From: Pseudolabrys sp. FHR47 | GTDB lineage: Bacteria; Pseudomonadota; Alphaproteobacteria; Rhizobiales; Xanthobacteraceae | Assembly (NCBI RefSeq): GCF_005153485.1 | Contig: NZ_CP039740.1 | Coordinates: 806,001-870,000, forward strand | Direction of reading: 5' to 3' | Length of the DNA: 64,000 nt | Shown here: positions 26,945 to 36,087 of the stretch, in pieces | Layout of the letters: every line of letters starts with the position of its first letter | Position numbering within the stretch: position 1 is the stretch's first letter | Made by a program: the position numbers and the translations under genes | Notes under the pieces: model-generated | The model's database searches: none | Told to the model about the DNA's origin: nothing | What the model saw: the letters and a program-made list of their open reading frames with translations, nothing else

Positions 26945-28462
26945 ATGCAGTCACAAGAAACATCTGGGATCACCGGCTCCGAGCCGTCGCCTGAGGCGGC
27001 AGGCCGGGCTGCGCCATGGCGGACGCGACTGCGCGTCGGACTGTCCGGCAAGCTCCTGATGCTGACCATCGTCTTCGTTCTGGTGGCCGAAGTCCTTATT
27101 TACGTCCCGCTGATAGCCAACTTCCGGATCAACTGGCTGAACGACCGGCTGGCTGCCGCGCACACCGCGGCGCTTGTGCTCGATGCCGCGCCGAGCGGCA
27201 TGGTGCCGGAAAGCCTCGCCAAGCAGATTCTGGATTCCATCGGCGCCCGCGCCGTGGCGGCCAAGATGGGCGACCAGCGCCGTCTGCTCGCGTCGGCCGA
27301 ATTGCCGTCGTCGGTCACTGACGATATCGACATGCGCGACCTGACTTGGTGGCGCTCGATCAAGGAGGCTTTCGAAGTTCTCCTGTTCTGCCACGCCAGC
27401 GACGTTATGCGTGTCATCGGGCCGGCGCCGATGGCCAAAGGGCAGTTTATCGAAATCGTCCTCGACGAGGCGCCGCTCTACAAGGCGATGCTGAAGTTCT
27501 CGGTCACGATTCTCGTGGTGTCGCTGGCGATCTCGGCTTTCACGGCGATGCTGGTGTTCTTCGCGCTGCATTATCTGCTGGTGCAGCCGATGGGGCGCCT
27601 CACCGCGAATATGGTGGCGTTCCGCGCCGATCCGGAAAACCCGACGCGCATCATTCGCCGTTCTCGCCGCAACGACGAGATTGGTACCGCCGAGGAAGAA
27701 CTCGCGGCGATGCAGACCGAGCTCGCCTCGATGCTGCATCAGAAAAGCCGTTTGGCCTCGCTCGGCCTCGCGGTCGCGAAGATCAATCACGACCTGCGCA
27801 ATCTGCTCGCCTCGGCGCAACTGTTCTCCGATCAGCTCTCGAGCCTGCCCGACCCGAAGGTGCAGCGCTTTGCGCCGAAACTGATGAATGCGCTTCAGCG
27901 CGCCATCGCGTTATGTCAGTCGACCTTGTCATATGGCCGCGCCCAGGAAGCGGCGCCGGACCGTCGCACAATCGCAGTCGAACCGCTGCTGGAAGACGTC
28001 CGCGAGTCCCTCGGCCTGACCATCGAAGTACCTATCCGCTGGATCGTTTCGGTGGAGCGCGGGCTGACTATGGAAGCGGATGCCGACCAGATGTTCCGCG
28101 TCGTCGTCAATCTGGCGCGCAACGCCGTGCAGGCGCTGGAGACCCACGGTGCTCGCGATCCCGCGCGCGACCAAATTCGCATCACCGGTCGCCGCGACGG
28201 CGACATGGTGGCGATCGAGATTTCCGACACCGGACCCGGCATCCCGGAGAAGGCCCGCAAGAATCTCTATCAGGCCTTCCAGGGGTCGACCCGGCCGGGC
28301 GGATCGGGGCTTGGGCTCGCCATCGCGGCCGAGCTGGTGCGGGCCCATGGTGGCGAGATCATGCTGGTGGAGGGGACCATGGGCGCGACCTTCCGCATCA
28401 CCATTCCGGATGGAGAGATCGACGTGTCCACGCGCGGGAGCCTGCGCAGCCGTGCCTCCTGA
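26945..28462 (+). CDS. Orphan sensor histidine kinase
   Basis: A 505-residue membrane kinase. Two membrane helices (about 36-57 and 186-212) flank a periplasmic or extracytoplasmic sensor of about 125 residues; a HAMP-like linker follows (VQPMGRLTANMVAF). The phospho-acceptor is probably His282 in KINHDLRNLLAS, an unusual H-box with Asp-Leu-Arg-Asn. The ATPase domain has the N-box NLARNAVQALE (about 389), DTGPGIP and GGSGLGLAIAAELV. No response regulator is adjacent; the cognate partner is unknown. It is divergent from rpmH and followed by tRNA-Arg. Confidence 0.9.
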   Translation: MQSQETSGITGSEPSPEAAGRAAPWRTRLRVGLSGKLLMLTIVFVLVAEVLIYVPLIANFRINWLNDRLAAAHTAALVLDAAPSGMVPESLAKQILDSIGARAVAAKMGDQRRLLASAELPSSVTDDIDMRDLTWWRSIKEAFEVLLFCHASDVMRVIGPAPMAKGQFIEIVLDEAPLYKAMLKFSVTILVVSLAISAFTAMLVFFALHYLLVQPMGRLTANMVAFRADPENPTRIIRRSRRNDEIGTAEEELAAMQTELASMLHQKSRLASLGLAVAKINHDLRNLLASAQLFSDQLSSLPDPKVQRFAPKLMNALQRAIALCQSTLSYGRAQEAAPDRRTIAVEPLLEDVRESLGLTIEVPIRWIVSVERGLTMEADADQMFRVVVNLARNAVQALETHGARDPARDQIRITGRRDGDMVAIEISDTGPGIPEKARKNLYQAFQGSTRPGGSGLGLAIAAELVRAHGGEIMLVEGTMGATFRITIPDGEIDVSTRGSLRSRAS

Positions 28463-28572
28463 GCCCGGAACGGCCGCTGGCGGCTTCGCCGGGGTCGAAT
28501 TTCGTTAACAGCCAGCGCCTTAAAGAGGATTTTCTAGACTTGCCAAGGGGGGTGCAAGGCGATAGCTATCCC

Positions 28573-28608
28573 CCGCCGCTTCATGACCGAAGGTCATGTT
28601 TCCGGCGG
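28573..28608. terminator. Strong hairpin between kinase gene and tRNA-Arg
   Basis: Two-part hairpin: CCGCCG and CGGCGG arms outside, CATGACC-GAA-GGTCATG inside. No T-run follows, so it is not a classic terminator. It ends 5 bases before tRNA-Arg and may affect processing of the tRNA precursor or end the kinase message. Confidence 0.45.
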
Positions 28609-28613
28609 CATCA

Positions 28614-28690
28614 GCGCCCGTAGCTCAGCTGGATAGAGCACCAGACTACGAATCTGGGGGTCAGAGGTTCGAATCCTTTCGGGCGCGCCA
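28614..28690 (+). tRNA. tRNA-Arg (ACG)
   Basis: 77 bases including encoded CCA. Acceptor arms GCGCCCG and CGGGCGC pair perfectly; D arm GCTC...GAGC, anticodon stem around loop CTACGAA with anticodon ACG, and TTCGAATC T-loop are all standard. ACG is the tRNA whose first base is deaminated to inosine to read CGN codons. Confidence 0.97.
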
Positions 28691-28832
28691 CTCTTTTCGA
28701 TTATTTTGCATTGTTGCCCAGACAAGCGTCGGGCCCGCATGTGGCTGCTGATGGGCTTGCTTGTGCCGGCCGTGGGCCAAGGCTAGGGTGCCGCTGGCAA
28801 TCCTTACTCCCCCGAGACAGTCAACAAAATCA

Positions 28833-30248
28833 ATGCATTACATCTCAACCCGGGGCGCGTCTGCCCGACTGGATTTCGTCGAGGCGATGCTTGCCGGGCT
28901 GGCGCGGGACGGCGGGCTTTATGTCCCGTACTCATGGCCGCGGCTGTCGCCTTCGACCATCGCCGGCTTTGCGGGGCGCCCCTATGCCGAGGTCGCGGTC
29001 GAAGTGGTCAAACCCTTCGTCGGTAATGCCATCGCCGAGGCCGATCTCGCCCGTATCGCGCACGAGGCCTATGGCACCTTCCGCCACCCAGCGGTCGCGC
29101 CGCTGGTCCAGCTCGGCGACAACCTGTTCGTACTCGAGCTGTTTCATGGTCCGACGCTCGCCTTCAAGGACCTCGCCATGCAGTTCGTGGCGCGGCTCAT
29201 GGATCATGTGCTGAAGCAACGCGGCGAACGCACCACTATCGTGGTTGCGACATCGGGCGACACCGGCGGCGCCGCGGTCGAAGCTTTTCGCGGCCGCGAT
29301 CAGGTCGATGTCGTCGCGCTTTATCCGCACGGCCGCATCTCCGACGTGCAGCGTTGGATGATGACGACGCCGACGGATGAGAATGTCCACTGCATCGCGG
29401 TGGAGGGCACCTTCGACGATTGCCAGGCGCTGGTGAAGGCGATGTTCAATCATCATGCCTTCCGCGACCGCGTGCGCCTGTCCGGCGTCAATTCGATCAA
29501 CTGGGCGCGTCTGGTGTCGCAGGCGGTTTATTACTTCACTTCCGCCGTCGCGCTCGGTGCGCCGCATCGGAAAATCGCCTTCACAGTGCCGACCGGTAAT
29601 TTCGGCGACGTCTATGCCGGCTATGTCGCCAGCAAAATGGGCCTGCCGGTCGATCGACTGGTCGTTGCCACCAACGTCAACGACATCCTGGCGCGCACCT
29701 TCGCTACCGGCGACTACGAGACACGTCAGGTGGTGGCCACGTCGGCGCCGTCGATGGACATCCAGGTGTCGTCGAACTTCGAGCGTTTGCTGTACGAGAC
29801 CTGCGGCCGCGACGCCGCCAAGGTCAATGCGCTGATGGGTTCGCTGGCGCAGTCCGGCCGCTTCACGGTGCCCGGCGAAGCGCTCAAGGAGATGCGCGCG
29901 CTGTTCTCGGCCGACCGGGCCGACGAGCAGGAGGTCGACGCCGAAATTCGTGCCTGGATGAAAGAGGCGTCCTATTGCGCCGACCCGCACACCGCAGTGG
30001 CGCTGGCCGTGGCCGAAAAGGAAACGCGGGATCCCAAGGTGCCCATGGTCGTCCTGTCGACCGCGCATCCGGCCAAGTTCCCGGACGCCGTGAAGGCGGC
30101 TTGCGGTGTCGACCCCGGCCTCCCAGATTGGCTGTCTGACCTGCCCAAAAAGGCCGAGCGCTTTACCGTGCTGCCGGCCGATCAGGCCAAAATCGAGGAA
30201 TTCGTCGCCGGCGCCTCGCGCGCCGCGCGTGAAGGAGCCGCCGTATGA
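28833..30248 (+). CDS. thrC: Threonine synthase
   Basis: PLP enzyme forming threonine from O-phosphohomoserine. The 471-residue protein starts MHYISTRGASARLDF, has the PLP lysine Lys112 in LAFKDLAMQF, SGDTGGAAVEAF, NSINWARLVSQAVYY, and the phosphate-binding VPTGNFGDVYAGY. This is the long class 2 form with C-terminal extension. ATG 28833 was chosen because homologues begin MHYISTRG; an upstream in-frame start would add 24 unlikely residues. Its stop overlaps the next start (ATGA), as in many Hyphomicrobiales. Confidence 0.96.
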   Translation: MHYISTRGASARLDFVEAMLAGLARDGGLYVPYSWPRLSPSTIAGFAGRPYAEVAVEVVKPFVGNAIAEADLARIAHEAYGTFRHPAVAPLVQLGDNLFVLELFHGPTLAFKDLAMQFVARLMDHVLKQRGERTTIVVATSGDTGGAAVEAFRGRDQVDVVALYPHGRISDVQRWMMTTPTDENVHCIAVEGTFDDCQALVKAMFNHHAFRDRVRLSGVNSINWARLVSQAVYYFTSAVALGAPHRKIAFTVPTGNFGDVYAGYVASKMGLPVDRLVVATNVNDILARTFATGDYETRQVVATSAPSMDIQVSSNFERLLYETCGRDAAKVNALMGSLAQSGRFTVPGEALKEMRALFSADRADEQEVDAEIRAWMKEASYCADPHTAVALAVAEKETRDPKVPMVVLSTAHPAKFPDAVKAACGVDPGLPDWLSDLPKKAERFTVLPADQAKIEEFVAGASRAAREGAAV

Positions 30249-31516
30249 CTGTCGAAGTCACCAAATTGCCGTCCGGCCTGGCTGTCGTGACCGACCGCAT
30301 GCCGCATCTGGAGTCGGCGTCCCTCGGCGTCTGGGTCGGCGCCGGCAGCCGCGACGAACAGGCGGATGAGCACGGTATTTCGCACCTTCTCGAGCACATG
30401 GCCTTCAAGGGCACCAAGCGTCGCACCGCGCGCCAGATCGCCGAGACCATCGAAGCGGTTGGCGGCGATCTCAATGCCGCGACGTCGATCGAGAATACCG
30501 GTTATTTCGCCCGCGTGCTGAAGGCCGACGTGCCGCTGGCGCTCGACGTGTTGTCGGACATCCTGTCGGAGCCGACCTTCGATCCGGAAGAGCTGCGCCG
30601 CGAGCAGAATGTCATCACCCAGGAAATCGGCGCCACTGAAGACGCGCCGGATGATCTGGTGTTCGACCGCCTGCAGGAAACGGCGTTTCCGAACCAGCCG
30701 ATCGGCCGCTCCATTCTCGGCACGCCGGAAACCGTGCGCGGCTTCAGCGCCAAGAGCCTGCGCGCCTATCTCAACCGCAACTACCGTTCGCCCAACATGC
30801 TAGTCGCGGCGGCGGGCGCCGTCGATCATCAGAAGATCGTCGATGACGTGGTGAAGCGCTTCGAGAGCTTCGCCGGACCGGAGGCACCGGAGCATCAGGC
30901 CGCGCGTTTTGGCGGCGGCACCAGGGTCGAGTCGCGTGATCTCGAGCAGGTGCACATCGCTCTGGCGCTCGAAGGTGTTCAGGTGAAGGACCCGCAGCTT
31001 TACAGCCTGCAGGTGTTCACCAGCGTGCTTGGCGGCGGCATGTCCTCGCGTCTGTTCCAGGAAGTGCGTGAGATCCGCGGCCTTTGCTACACCATCCAGG
31101 CCTTCCATATGCCCTATTCGGACACCGGGCTGTTCGGGCTCTACGCCGGGACCGATGAAGCCGATGCGCCGGAATTGATGCGCGTCGTCATCGACCAGAT
31201 CGAGAACGCGACTGAAACGCTCAATGAGGCCGAGGTCGCCCGCGCCAAGGCGCAAATGAAGGCCGGGCTCCTGATGACGCTGGAAAGTTCGGAAGCTCGC
31301 CTCGGCCAGCTCGCCCGTCAGATGCTCGCCTATGGCCGGCCGGTGCCGCTCGACGAGATCGTGGCGAAGGTCGAAGCCGTAACCGTCGAAAGTGCCCGCG
31401 CCGCCGGCAGGGCACTGATCGGCCGTGGCCGTCCGGCGATTGCCGCCCTTGGCCCCGGAAACGGGCTTGAAAGCACTGCGGCGATTGCCGAAAGTCTGGT
31501 TCGCCCGGCGGCCTGA
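30245..31516 (+). CDS. M16 family zinc peptidase, mitochondrial processing peptidase-like
   Basis: A 423-residue single M16 unit. The inverted zinc motif HLLEH is at residues 47-51, followed downstream by the conserved EEIG-type segment REQNVITQEIGATEDAPDD that supplies a further zinc ligand, and GGGMSSRLFQEVREIRGLCY in the second half. Bacterial relatives resemble the beta subunit of the mitochondrial processing peptidase. Overlaps thrC by 4 bases. Native substrate unknown. Confidence 0.92.
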   Translation: MTVEVTKLPSGLAVVTDRMPHLESASLGVWVGAGSRDEQADEHGISHLLEHMAFKGTKRRTARQIAETIEAVGGDLNAATSIENTGYFARVLKADVPLALDVLSDILSEPTFDPEELRREQNVITQEIGATEDAPDDLVFDRLQETAFPNQPIGRSILGTPETVRGFSAKSLRAYLNRNYRSPNMLVAAAGAVDHQKIVDDVVKRFESFAGPEAPEHQAARFGGGTRVESRDLEQVHIALALEGVQVKDPQLYSLQVFTSVLGGGMSSRLFQEVREIRGLCYTIQAFHMPYSDTGLFGLYAGTDEADAPELMRVVIDQIENATETLNEAEVARAKAQMKAGLLMTLESSEARLGQLARQMLAYGRPVPLDEIVAKVEAVTVESARAAGRALIGRGRPAIAALGPGNGLESTAAIAESLVRPAA

Positions 31517-31547
31517 GCCGTTCAGGACGGCCAGGCGGAAGAACGCT

Positions 31548-32129
31548 ATGGCCTTTTTTCGTACCGTCGGTTTTGCCGATATGGCGCCGGCCATCACCGG
31601 CGAGGGCGTTACTTTGCGGGCGCCGCAGCTCGGCGATTTCGCCGCCTGGGCGGCGTTGCGTGAGCAGAGCCGCGACTTCCTTACGCCTTGGGAGCCGATC
31701 TGGCCGTCGGACGATTTGACCCGCGGTTCGTTCCGCCGCCGGCTGCGCCGATATCAGGACGATCAGCGTAACGATCTGGCCTACGCCTTTCTGGTGTTCC
31801 GCAGTGGCGACAACGCGCTGGTCGGTGGCGTGACTTTGGCCAATATCCGCCGCGGCGTCGCCCAGGCCGGCAGCCTTGGCTACTGGATCGGCGCGCCGTT
31901 TGCCCATCGCGGCTATATGAGCGCCGCAGTTCGCAGCCTGCTGACCTATTCGTTCGGTGCACTGCGCCTGCACCGGGTCGAGGCCGCCTGCATCCCGACC
32001 AACCAGCCGTCGATCGGACTCCTGGAGAAGTGTGGATTCACCCGTGAAGGCTATGCGCGGCGCTATCTCTGCATTAATGGGATCTGGCACGACCACCTGC
32101 TCTATGCCCGGCTGGCCGACGACACTTGA
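31548..32129 (+). CDS. GNAT acetyltransferase, RimJ/RimL type
   Basis: A 193-residue acetyltransferase with VTLRAPQLGDFAAWAALREQ near the N-terminus, GYWIGAPFAHRGYMSAAVRSLL (the acetyl-CoA site), LRLHRVEAACIPTNQPSIGLLEKCGFTREGYARRYL typical of RimJ enzymes that acetylate ribosomal protein N-termini. These pieces are separate motifs in one protein. ATG 31548 follows GGCGGAAG; longer frames run back into the M16 gene. It is 31 bases after that gene, the usual thrC-M16-GNAT order in related genomes. Confidence 0.9.
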   Translation: MAFFRTVGFADMAPAITGEGVTLRAPQLGDFAAWAALREQSRDFLTPWEPIWPSDDLTRGSFRRRLRRYQDDQRNDLAYAFLVFRSGDNALVGGVTLANIRRGVAQAGSLGYWIGAPFAHRGYMSAAVRSLLTYSFGALRLHRVEAACIPTNQPSIGLLEKCGFTREGYARRYLCINGIWHDHLLYARLADDT

Positions 32130-32268
32130 GGCCAGAGCGCTTCACCCGCATTATTGCCGCCTTGGGCTTGCCACGCTTGATTTGCTATAGAGCGCAGGGC
32201 GTTAGCCCATCGAGCGGGTGGCCGGTTGGTCGCCGAACAATTTTCCTGAACAAGATGCGAGCACAATA

Positions 32269-32937
32269 ATGGCCGGGAACATGAACGAACGAGGGCAGGG
32301 TAGGACGCAGCGGCTCGCTATGCTTCCAGCCGCTGCCGTACTGACGCTGCTGGTCGGAGGCTGTGGCGCCAGCCTGTCGTCGCTCAACATTTTCGATTCC
32401 AACAAGGCGACGACCGAAAAGGCCCTCGATGGCGCCCCGGCCGATGCCGCAGCCGCCAACACCGAATATGAGTGTCCCTCGGTGCAGGTACGCACCGGCG
32501 CCGCCGTTCTATCGATCGGCAACGAGACCAAGGCGACCGCCGACGGCGAACCTGGCGCGCTCAATCTGCGCTATCAGGGCTCGATCATCCGTTTCGCTCG
32601 TGAATGCCACGTCGCCGCCGGCGTCATGACCATGAAGGTCGGCGTCGAAGGCCGTGTCATCACCGGCCCGGCCGGCGGTCCCGGTAAAGTCGATGTGCCT
32701 TTGCGCATGGCGGTGGTCCAGGAAGGTGCGACGCCAAAGCCGATCGTGTCGAAGTTCGCGATGATTCCGGTCGAGATCACCTCGGCGGTCGACCGCGTCA
32801 CCTTCACCCACATCGAGGAAGGCCTGAGCTTCCCGTTGCCGTCGCCACCGGGCCTGCTCGATGCTTATGTGGTCTATATCGGCTTCGATACGCTGGCGGC
32901 GCAGCAGAAGAAGCCGGCGCCGAGAAAGCGGCGGTAG
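32269..32937 (+). CDS. Conserved lipoprotein, function unknown
   Basis: About 222 residues. A basic N-terminus and hydrophobic stretch lead to a lipobox LVGGC (Cys about residue 32), so the mature protein is probably lipid-anchored. The rest is soluble with two further Cys (YECPSV and ARECHV) and a Pro/Lys/Arg tail. I do not recognise a named domain. Starts at 32218 or 32281 are also possible; I took ATG 32269 without a strong ribosome site. It stands alone, followed by a repeat. Confidence 0.65.
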   Translation: MAGNMNERGQGRTQRLAMLPAAAVLTLLVGGCGASLSSLNIFDSNKATTEKALDGAPADAAAANTEYECPSVQVRTGAAVLSIGNETKATADGEPGALNLRYQGSIIRFARECHVAAGVMTMKVGVEGRVITGPAGGPGKVDVPLRMAVVQEGATPKPIVSKFAMIPVEITSAVDRVTFTHIEEGLSFPLPSPPGLLDAYVVYIGFDTLAAQQKKPAPRKRR

Positions 32938-32947
32938 GCAAAGTACT

Positions 32948-33047
32948 GCCGGGCATCCACGACTTTCTTCGCGTCTTAAGACGTGGATGGCCGGGACATA
33001 AGGGCGGCCACGCCCGTCTTTGACGGGCTATGCCCGGCCATGACGGG
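32948..33047. repeat. Palindromic repeat, CCACGTCTT type with extra arm
   Basis: Between convergent genes. catccacgac...gtcttaagacgtggatggccgggac, then an added palindrome ccgtctttgacggg and a final gcccggccatgac. It looks like one 553-640-type element with another half element attached. Confidence 0.7.
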
Positions 33048-33051
33048 AAAA

Positions 33052-33708
33052 TCACCACCCTCTGAGGTCGATGACTGTGCTCTTGAGCGCGCGCATGTCG
33101 GAGATGACGACGCGGGCGCCAGCCTCGCGCAACTGTTGCTCAAGCCGCAATCCGGCGTGGCTGCCGCCGACAAAGCCAATCACCCTCATTCCGGCCGTGA
33201 CCGCCGCGGTGACGCCGGCCGGTGAATCCTCGACGACCAGACAGTCGCCGGCGTTGACGCGCATCTGGCCCGCAACGTGCAGGAACAGGTCCGGCGCGGG
33301 CTTGCCGTGCGGCACGTCGCTGGCCGAGAACAGGTTCGGCTCGAAAAAGCGCAGCAGGTCGGCTGTTTCGAGGCTGGTGCGAATGCGCTCGAGCGGCGAT
33401 GACGAGGCGACGCACTTCGGTCCGCGTAGCCAGGACAGCGCATGGGCCGCATGTGCGGTGGCGCGCAGCTCGTTGCGGAATTTCTGCAAGGTGGCGGCGG
33501 TCACGGCGTCGGCGAAGCCAGGCGGCAGCTTGCGGCCGGCGGCGATTTCCACTTCGGCGAACATGTCGGATTGCCGTCGGCCGGCGAAGTAGCGCGCGAC
33601 AAGGTCGGGCGTCAGCGCGAAGCCGGCGCGCATGAATTCCTGCGATACGACGGCGGTGGCGAGCGGCTCGCTGTCCACAAGCACGCCGTTGCAATCGAAG
33701 ATGACCAC
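33052..33708 (-). CDS. HAD-IA family hydrolase with Asn in motif I
   Basis: A 218-residue HAD hydrolase of the beta-phosphoglucomutase/YieH-like branch. Motif I reads FDCNGVLVDSE: nucleophile Asp5 is kept, but the acid/base position is Asn7 rather than Asp. Motif II Ser is in CVASSSPLERI, motif III Lys in PHGKPAPDLFLHVA, motif IV in VVEDSPAGVTAAVTAGM. GTG start at 33708 is weakly supported. Substrate unknown; the Asn change could lower phosphatase turnover or mark another reaction. Confidence 0.85.
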   Translation of the reverse strand: MVIFDCNGVLVDSEPLATAVVSQEFMRAGFALTPDLVARYFAGRRQSDMFAEVEIAAGRKLPPGFADAVTAATLQKFRNELRATAHAAHALSWLRGPKCVASSSPLERIRTSLETADLLRFFEPNLFSASDVPHGKPAPDLFLHVAGQMRVNAGDCLVVEDSPAGVTAAVTAGMRVIGFVGGSHAGLRLEQQLREAGARVVISDMRALKSTVIDLRGW

Positions 33709-33931
33709 GGGTCCCCCGAAACGTGGCCGGACTCTCCGGCAAGGCTCGAATTGTGCTGATGCTGACGCTTACAAAGGCGGCCGTAAAAGGACCGCAACGC
33801 GGGACGCCACAAACGAATCGCTTGGGGGAAGCTTAATCCGGCCGAATCGGTATGCAAGGAGAGGTAATCGCGCGAACGCAATGTCGCCGGATTGGACTAA
33901 CAGGGGACAATTAGCGGCCGCGTCCGGAAGC

Positions 33932-33961
33932 AAAAAACGGCGCCCGGAGGGGCGCCGTTTT
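33932..33961 (-). terminator. Rho-independent terminator of the F0 ATP synthase operon
   Basis: On the minus strand AAAACGGCGCC - 6 base loop - GGCGCCGTTTT, continuing into T. It lies about 21 bases after the atpF stop and ends the atpI-B-E-F'-F transcript. Confidence 0.85.
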
Positions 33962-33982
33962 CAATTCCGGTCGGAAAGCCTG

Positions 33983-34474
33983 TTAGTTCAGCTTCTTGCG
34001 CACGTCCTCGATGCCCTTGGCGATGAGTTCGCCGGCCAGAGCGCCCTTCGCCTCGGCCGAAAGGATTTTCTCGGCGGCAGCAACGGCAGCTTCGGCTGCA
34101 GCGGCGCGAACGTCGGCCGCGGCCTGGGCTTCGGCCTGGGCGATCTTGGCCTCCGCCATCTTGGTGCGGCGCGCAACGAACTCCTCGATCTTGGCCTTGG
34201 CCTCGGTCGCCATGCGGGCGGCTTCGTCCTTGGCGCCGGCGATGATGCTCTCGGCCTCGGCTTCGGCGGCGGCACGCTTGCGCTGATATTCGGCGAGCAG
34301 GGCGGCAGCCTCTTCCTTGAGCTTGCGGGCATCGTCGAGTTCCGCCTTGATGCGGGCGGCGCGGTCGTCGAGCGCCTTGGCGATCAGCTTCGGCACGCCG
34401 ACATAGGCGAGCACGCCGAGGAAGATCACGAAAGCGACGGCAACCCAGGTTTCGGCTTCGGCGAGAAGATGCAT
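33983..34474 (-). CDS. atpF: ATP synthase F0 subunit b
   Basis: A 163-residue stalk subunit. One N-terminal membrane helix ([19 protein letters not shown], about 9-28) is followed by a long charged helix rich in A, E, K and R that dimerises with b' to form the peripheral stalk linking F0 to delta and alpha of F1. It is last in the operon, 12 bases after atpF', and is followed by a terminator. Confidence 0.93.
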   Translation of the reverse strand: MHLLAEAETWVAVAFVIFLGVLAYVGVPKLIAKALDDRAARIKAELDDARKLKEEAAALLAEYQRKRAAAEAEAESIIAGAKDEAARMATEAKAKIEEFVARRTKMAEAKIAQAEAQAAADVRAAAAEAAVAAAEKILSAEAKGALAGELIAKGIEDVRKKLN

Positions 34475-34486
34475 GAGCGCCGTCCT

Positions 34487-35023
34487 TTAGCTCTTGAGCG
34501 CGCTGTCGACGGCCGAAGCGACCGCGGCGTCGGCCGGAGCCTTGCCGATCAGACGCTCGACGATGGTCTTGGCCGCGTCGGTGGCGATGCCGCGAACCTC
34601 GGCCATCGCCTTCTGTTTGGTGCCGGCGATGGTCTTTTCGGCCTCGGCCAGCTTGGCGTTGAGCTGATCTTCAAGCACCTTGCGGGTGGTCTCGGCTTCC
34701 GCCGCCTGCTTGTCGCGGGTTTCCGCCGCGATCACCTGCGCGCGGGCACGGGCTTCCGCCAGCGCCTTCTCGTAGGCGGCGACAGCCGCTTCCGATTCCG
34801 CCTTCAGCTTGCCCGCCTCGGCGATATCGCCGGAGATGCGGTTCTGCCGGTCGTCGATGATGCCGCCAAGACGCGGCAGCGCCACCTTCGCCATCAACGC
34901 ATAGAGGATGGCGAAGGTCAGGACGAGCCACACCAACTGCGAAGGAAACGTCGTCGGATCGAAGGGCGGAAACGCGCCCTTGGCATGCGATGACGGCACT
35001 TCGGTGTGTGTCGAGGTTGCCAT
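34487..35023 (-). CDS. atpF': ATP synthase F0 subunit b'
   Basis: A 178-residue second b-type subunit. An N-terminal extension of about 28 residues (with SHAKGAFPPFDPTTFPSQ) precedes the membrane helix LVWLVLTFAILYALMAKVAL, then the conserved LPRLGGIIDDRQNRISGDI and a long charged helix. A divergent b' copy is characteristic of alphaproteobacteria, cyanobacteria and chloroplasts. Sometimes named atpG or atpX. It follows atpE by 47 bases. Confidence 0.93.
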   Translation of the reverse strand: MATSTHTEVPSSHAKGAFPPFDPTTFPSQLVWLVLTFAILYALMAKVALPRLGGIIDDRQNRISGDIAEAGKLKAESEAAVAAYEKALAEARARAQVIAAETRDKQAAEAETTRKVLEDQLNAKLAEAEKTIAGTKQKAMAEVRGIATDAAKTIVERLIGKAPADAAVASAVDSALKS

Positions 35024-35070
35024 GACGCTCTCTTAAAAAGGCTGCCCTTAAAAGGCCGGCTGCTAGTCGC

Positions 35071-35298
35071 TTAGACGGCGAACAGCAGGATGAGGGCGAC
35101 CAGCAGCGAGAAGATGCCGAGCGCTTCGGTCACGGCGAAGCCGAAAATCAGGTTGCCGAACTGGCTCTGCGCGGCCGACGGGTTACGCAGCGCGCCCTGC
35201 AGGAAGCTGCCGAAGATGTTGCCGAGGCCGAGACCGGCGCCCGCCATGCCGATGCAAGCGATGCCGGCACCGATGTACTTTGCTGCGACTGGATCCAT
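35071..35298 (-). CDS. atpE: ATP synthase F0 subunit c
   Basis: The 75-residue proteolipid forming the proton-driven ring. Two membrane helices flank the polar loop ALRNPSAAQ (about 36-44). The proton carrier is Glu58 in FAVTEALG; the N-terminal helix has [12 protein letters not shown], the small-residue pattern for tight packing. No extra sodium-binding residues (Gln in helix 1) stand out, so protons are the likely ion. Confidence 0.97.
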   Translation of the reverse strand: MDPVAAKYIGAGIACIGMAGAGLGLGNIFGSFLQGALRNPSAAQSQFGNLIFGFAVTEALGIFSLLVALILLFAV

Positions 35299-35328
35299 AG
35301 GAAGACTCCCTTTCGAGGTGTTCGGGCC

Positions 35329-36078
35329 TTAGTGGCCCGGGTGAATAGCATCGTTGAGATAGATGCAAGTGAGGATGGCGAACACGTAAGCCTGCAGGAA
35401 CGCGACCAGCAGCTCGAGCGCGGTCAGCGCAACGACCAGCGACAGCGGCAGAACCGCGCCGGCGATGCCGACGATGCCGGCGCTACCGAGCATGGTCACG
35501 AAGCCGGCGAACACCTTCAGCGTGATGTGGCCGGCCAGCATGTTCGCGAACAGACGCACACTGTGCGAGATCGGACGCGAGAGGAACGAGATGACCTCGA
35601 TCACGACGATCAGCGGCAGGATGTAGACCGGAATGCCCTTCGGTACGAACAGATTGAAGAAGTGCAGGCCGTTCTTGTAGAAGCCATAGATCAACACCGT
35701 CAGGAACACCGACATCGCCAAAGTCACGGTGACGATGATGTGCGAGGTGACGGTGAAGGTGTAGGGAATGAGGCCGATCAGGTTCACCGTGAGGATGAAC
35801 ATGAACAGCGTAAATACGAAGGGAAAGAAGCGCATGCCGGCGGAGCCCGCTGTGCTTCTTATGGAGTCCGCGACAAATTCGTAGCTCAGTTCCGCCATCG
35901 ACTGCAGCCGGCCCGGCACCAGGCTGCGGCTGGCGGCGCCGGCGAGCAGGAAGATCGTGATGACGGCGACCGCGGCGACCATGAAGGCGGCCGAGTTGGT
36001 GAACATGATCTGGGTGTCGCCGACCTTGGCGACGGGGAACAGGTTCACGATCTGGAATTGATGGATGGGGTCGGCCAT
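35329..36078 (-). CDS. atpB: ATP synthase F0 subunit a
   Basis: The 249-residue membrane subunit holding the two proton half-channels. The essential Arg is in [18 protein letters not shown]; upstream are [14 protein letters not shown] and later the C-terminal helix [25 protein letters not shown]. The N-terminus [11 protein letters not shown] is typical of alphaproteobacteria. It begins 9 bases after atpI. Confidence 0.97.
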   Translation of the reverse strand: MADPIHQFQIVNLFPVAKVGDTQIMFTNSAAFMVAAVAVITIFLLAGAASRSLVPGRLQSMAELSYEFVADSIRSTAGSAGMRFFPFVFTLFMFILTVNLIGLIPYTFTVTSHIIVTVTLAMSVFLTVLIYGFYKNGLHFFNLFVPKGIPVYILPLIVVIEVISFLSRPISHSVRLFANMLAGHITLKVFAGFVTMLGSAGIVGIAGAVLPLSLVVALTALELLVAFLQAYVFAILTCIYLNDAIHPGH

Positions 36079-36087
36079 ATCTGTCTT

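Noticed and set aside
28614..28690. Integration site of a genomic island at tRNA-Arg
   Set aside because: No integrase, no repeated tRNA 3' end and ordinary core genes (thrC, M16) follow.
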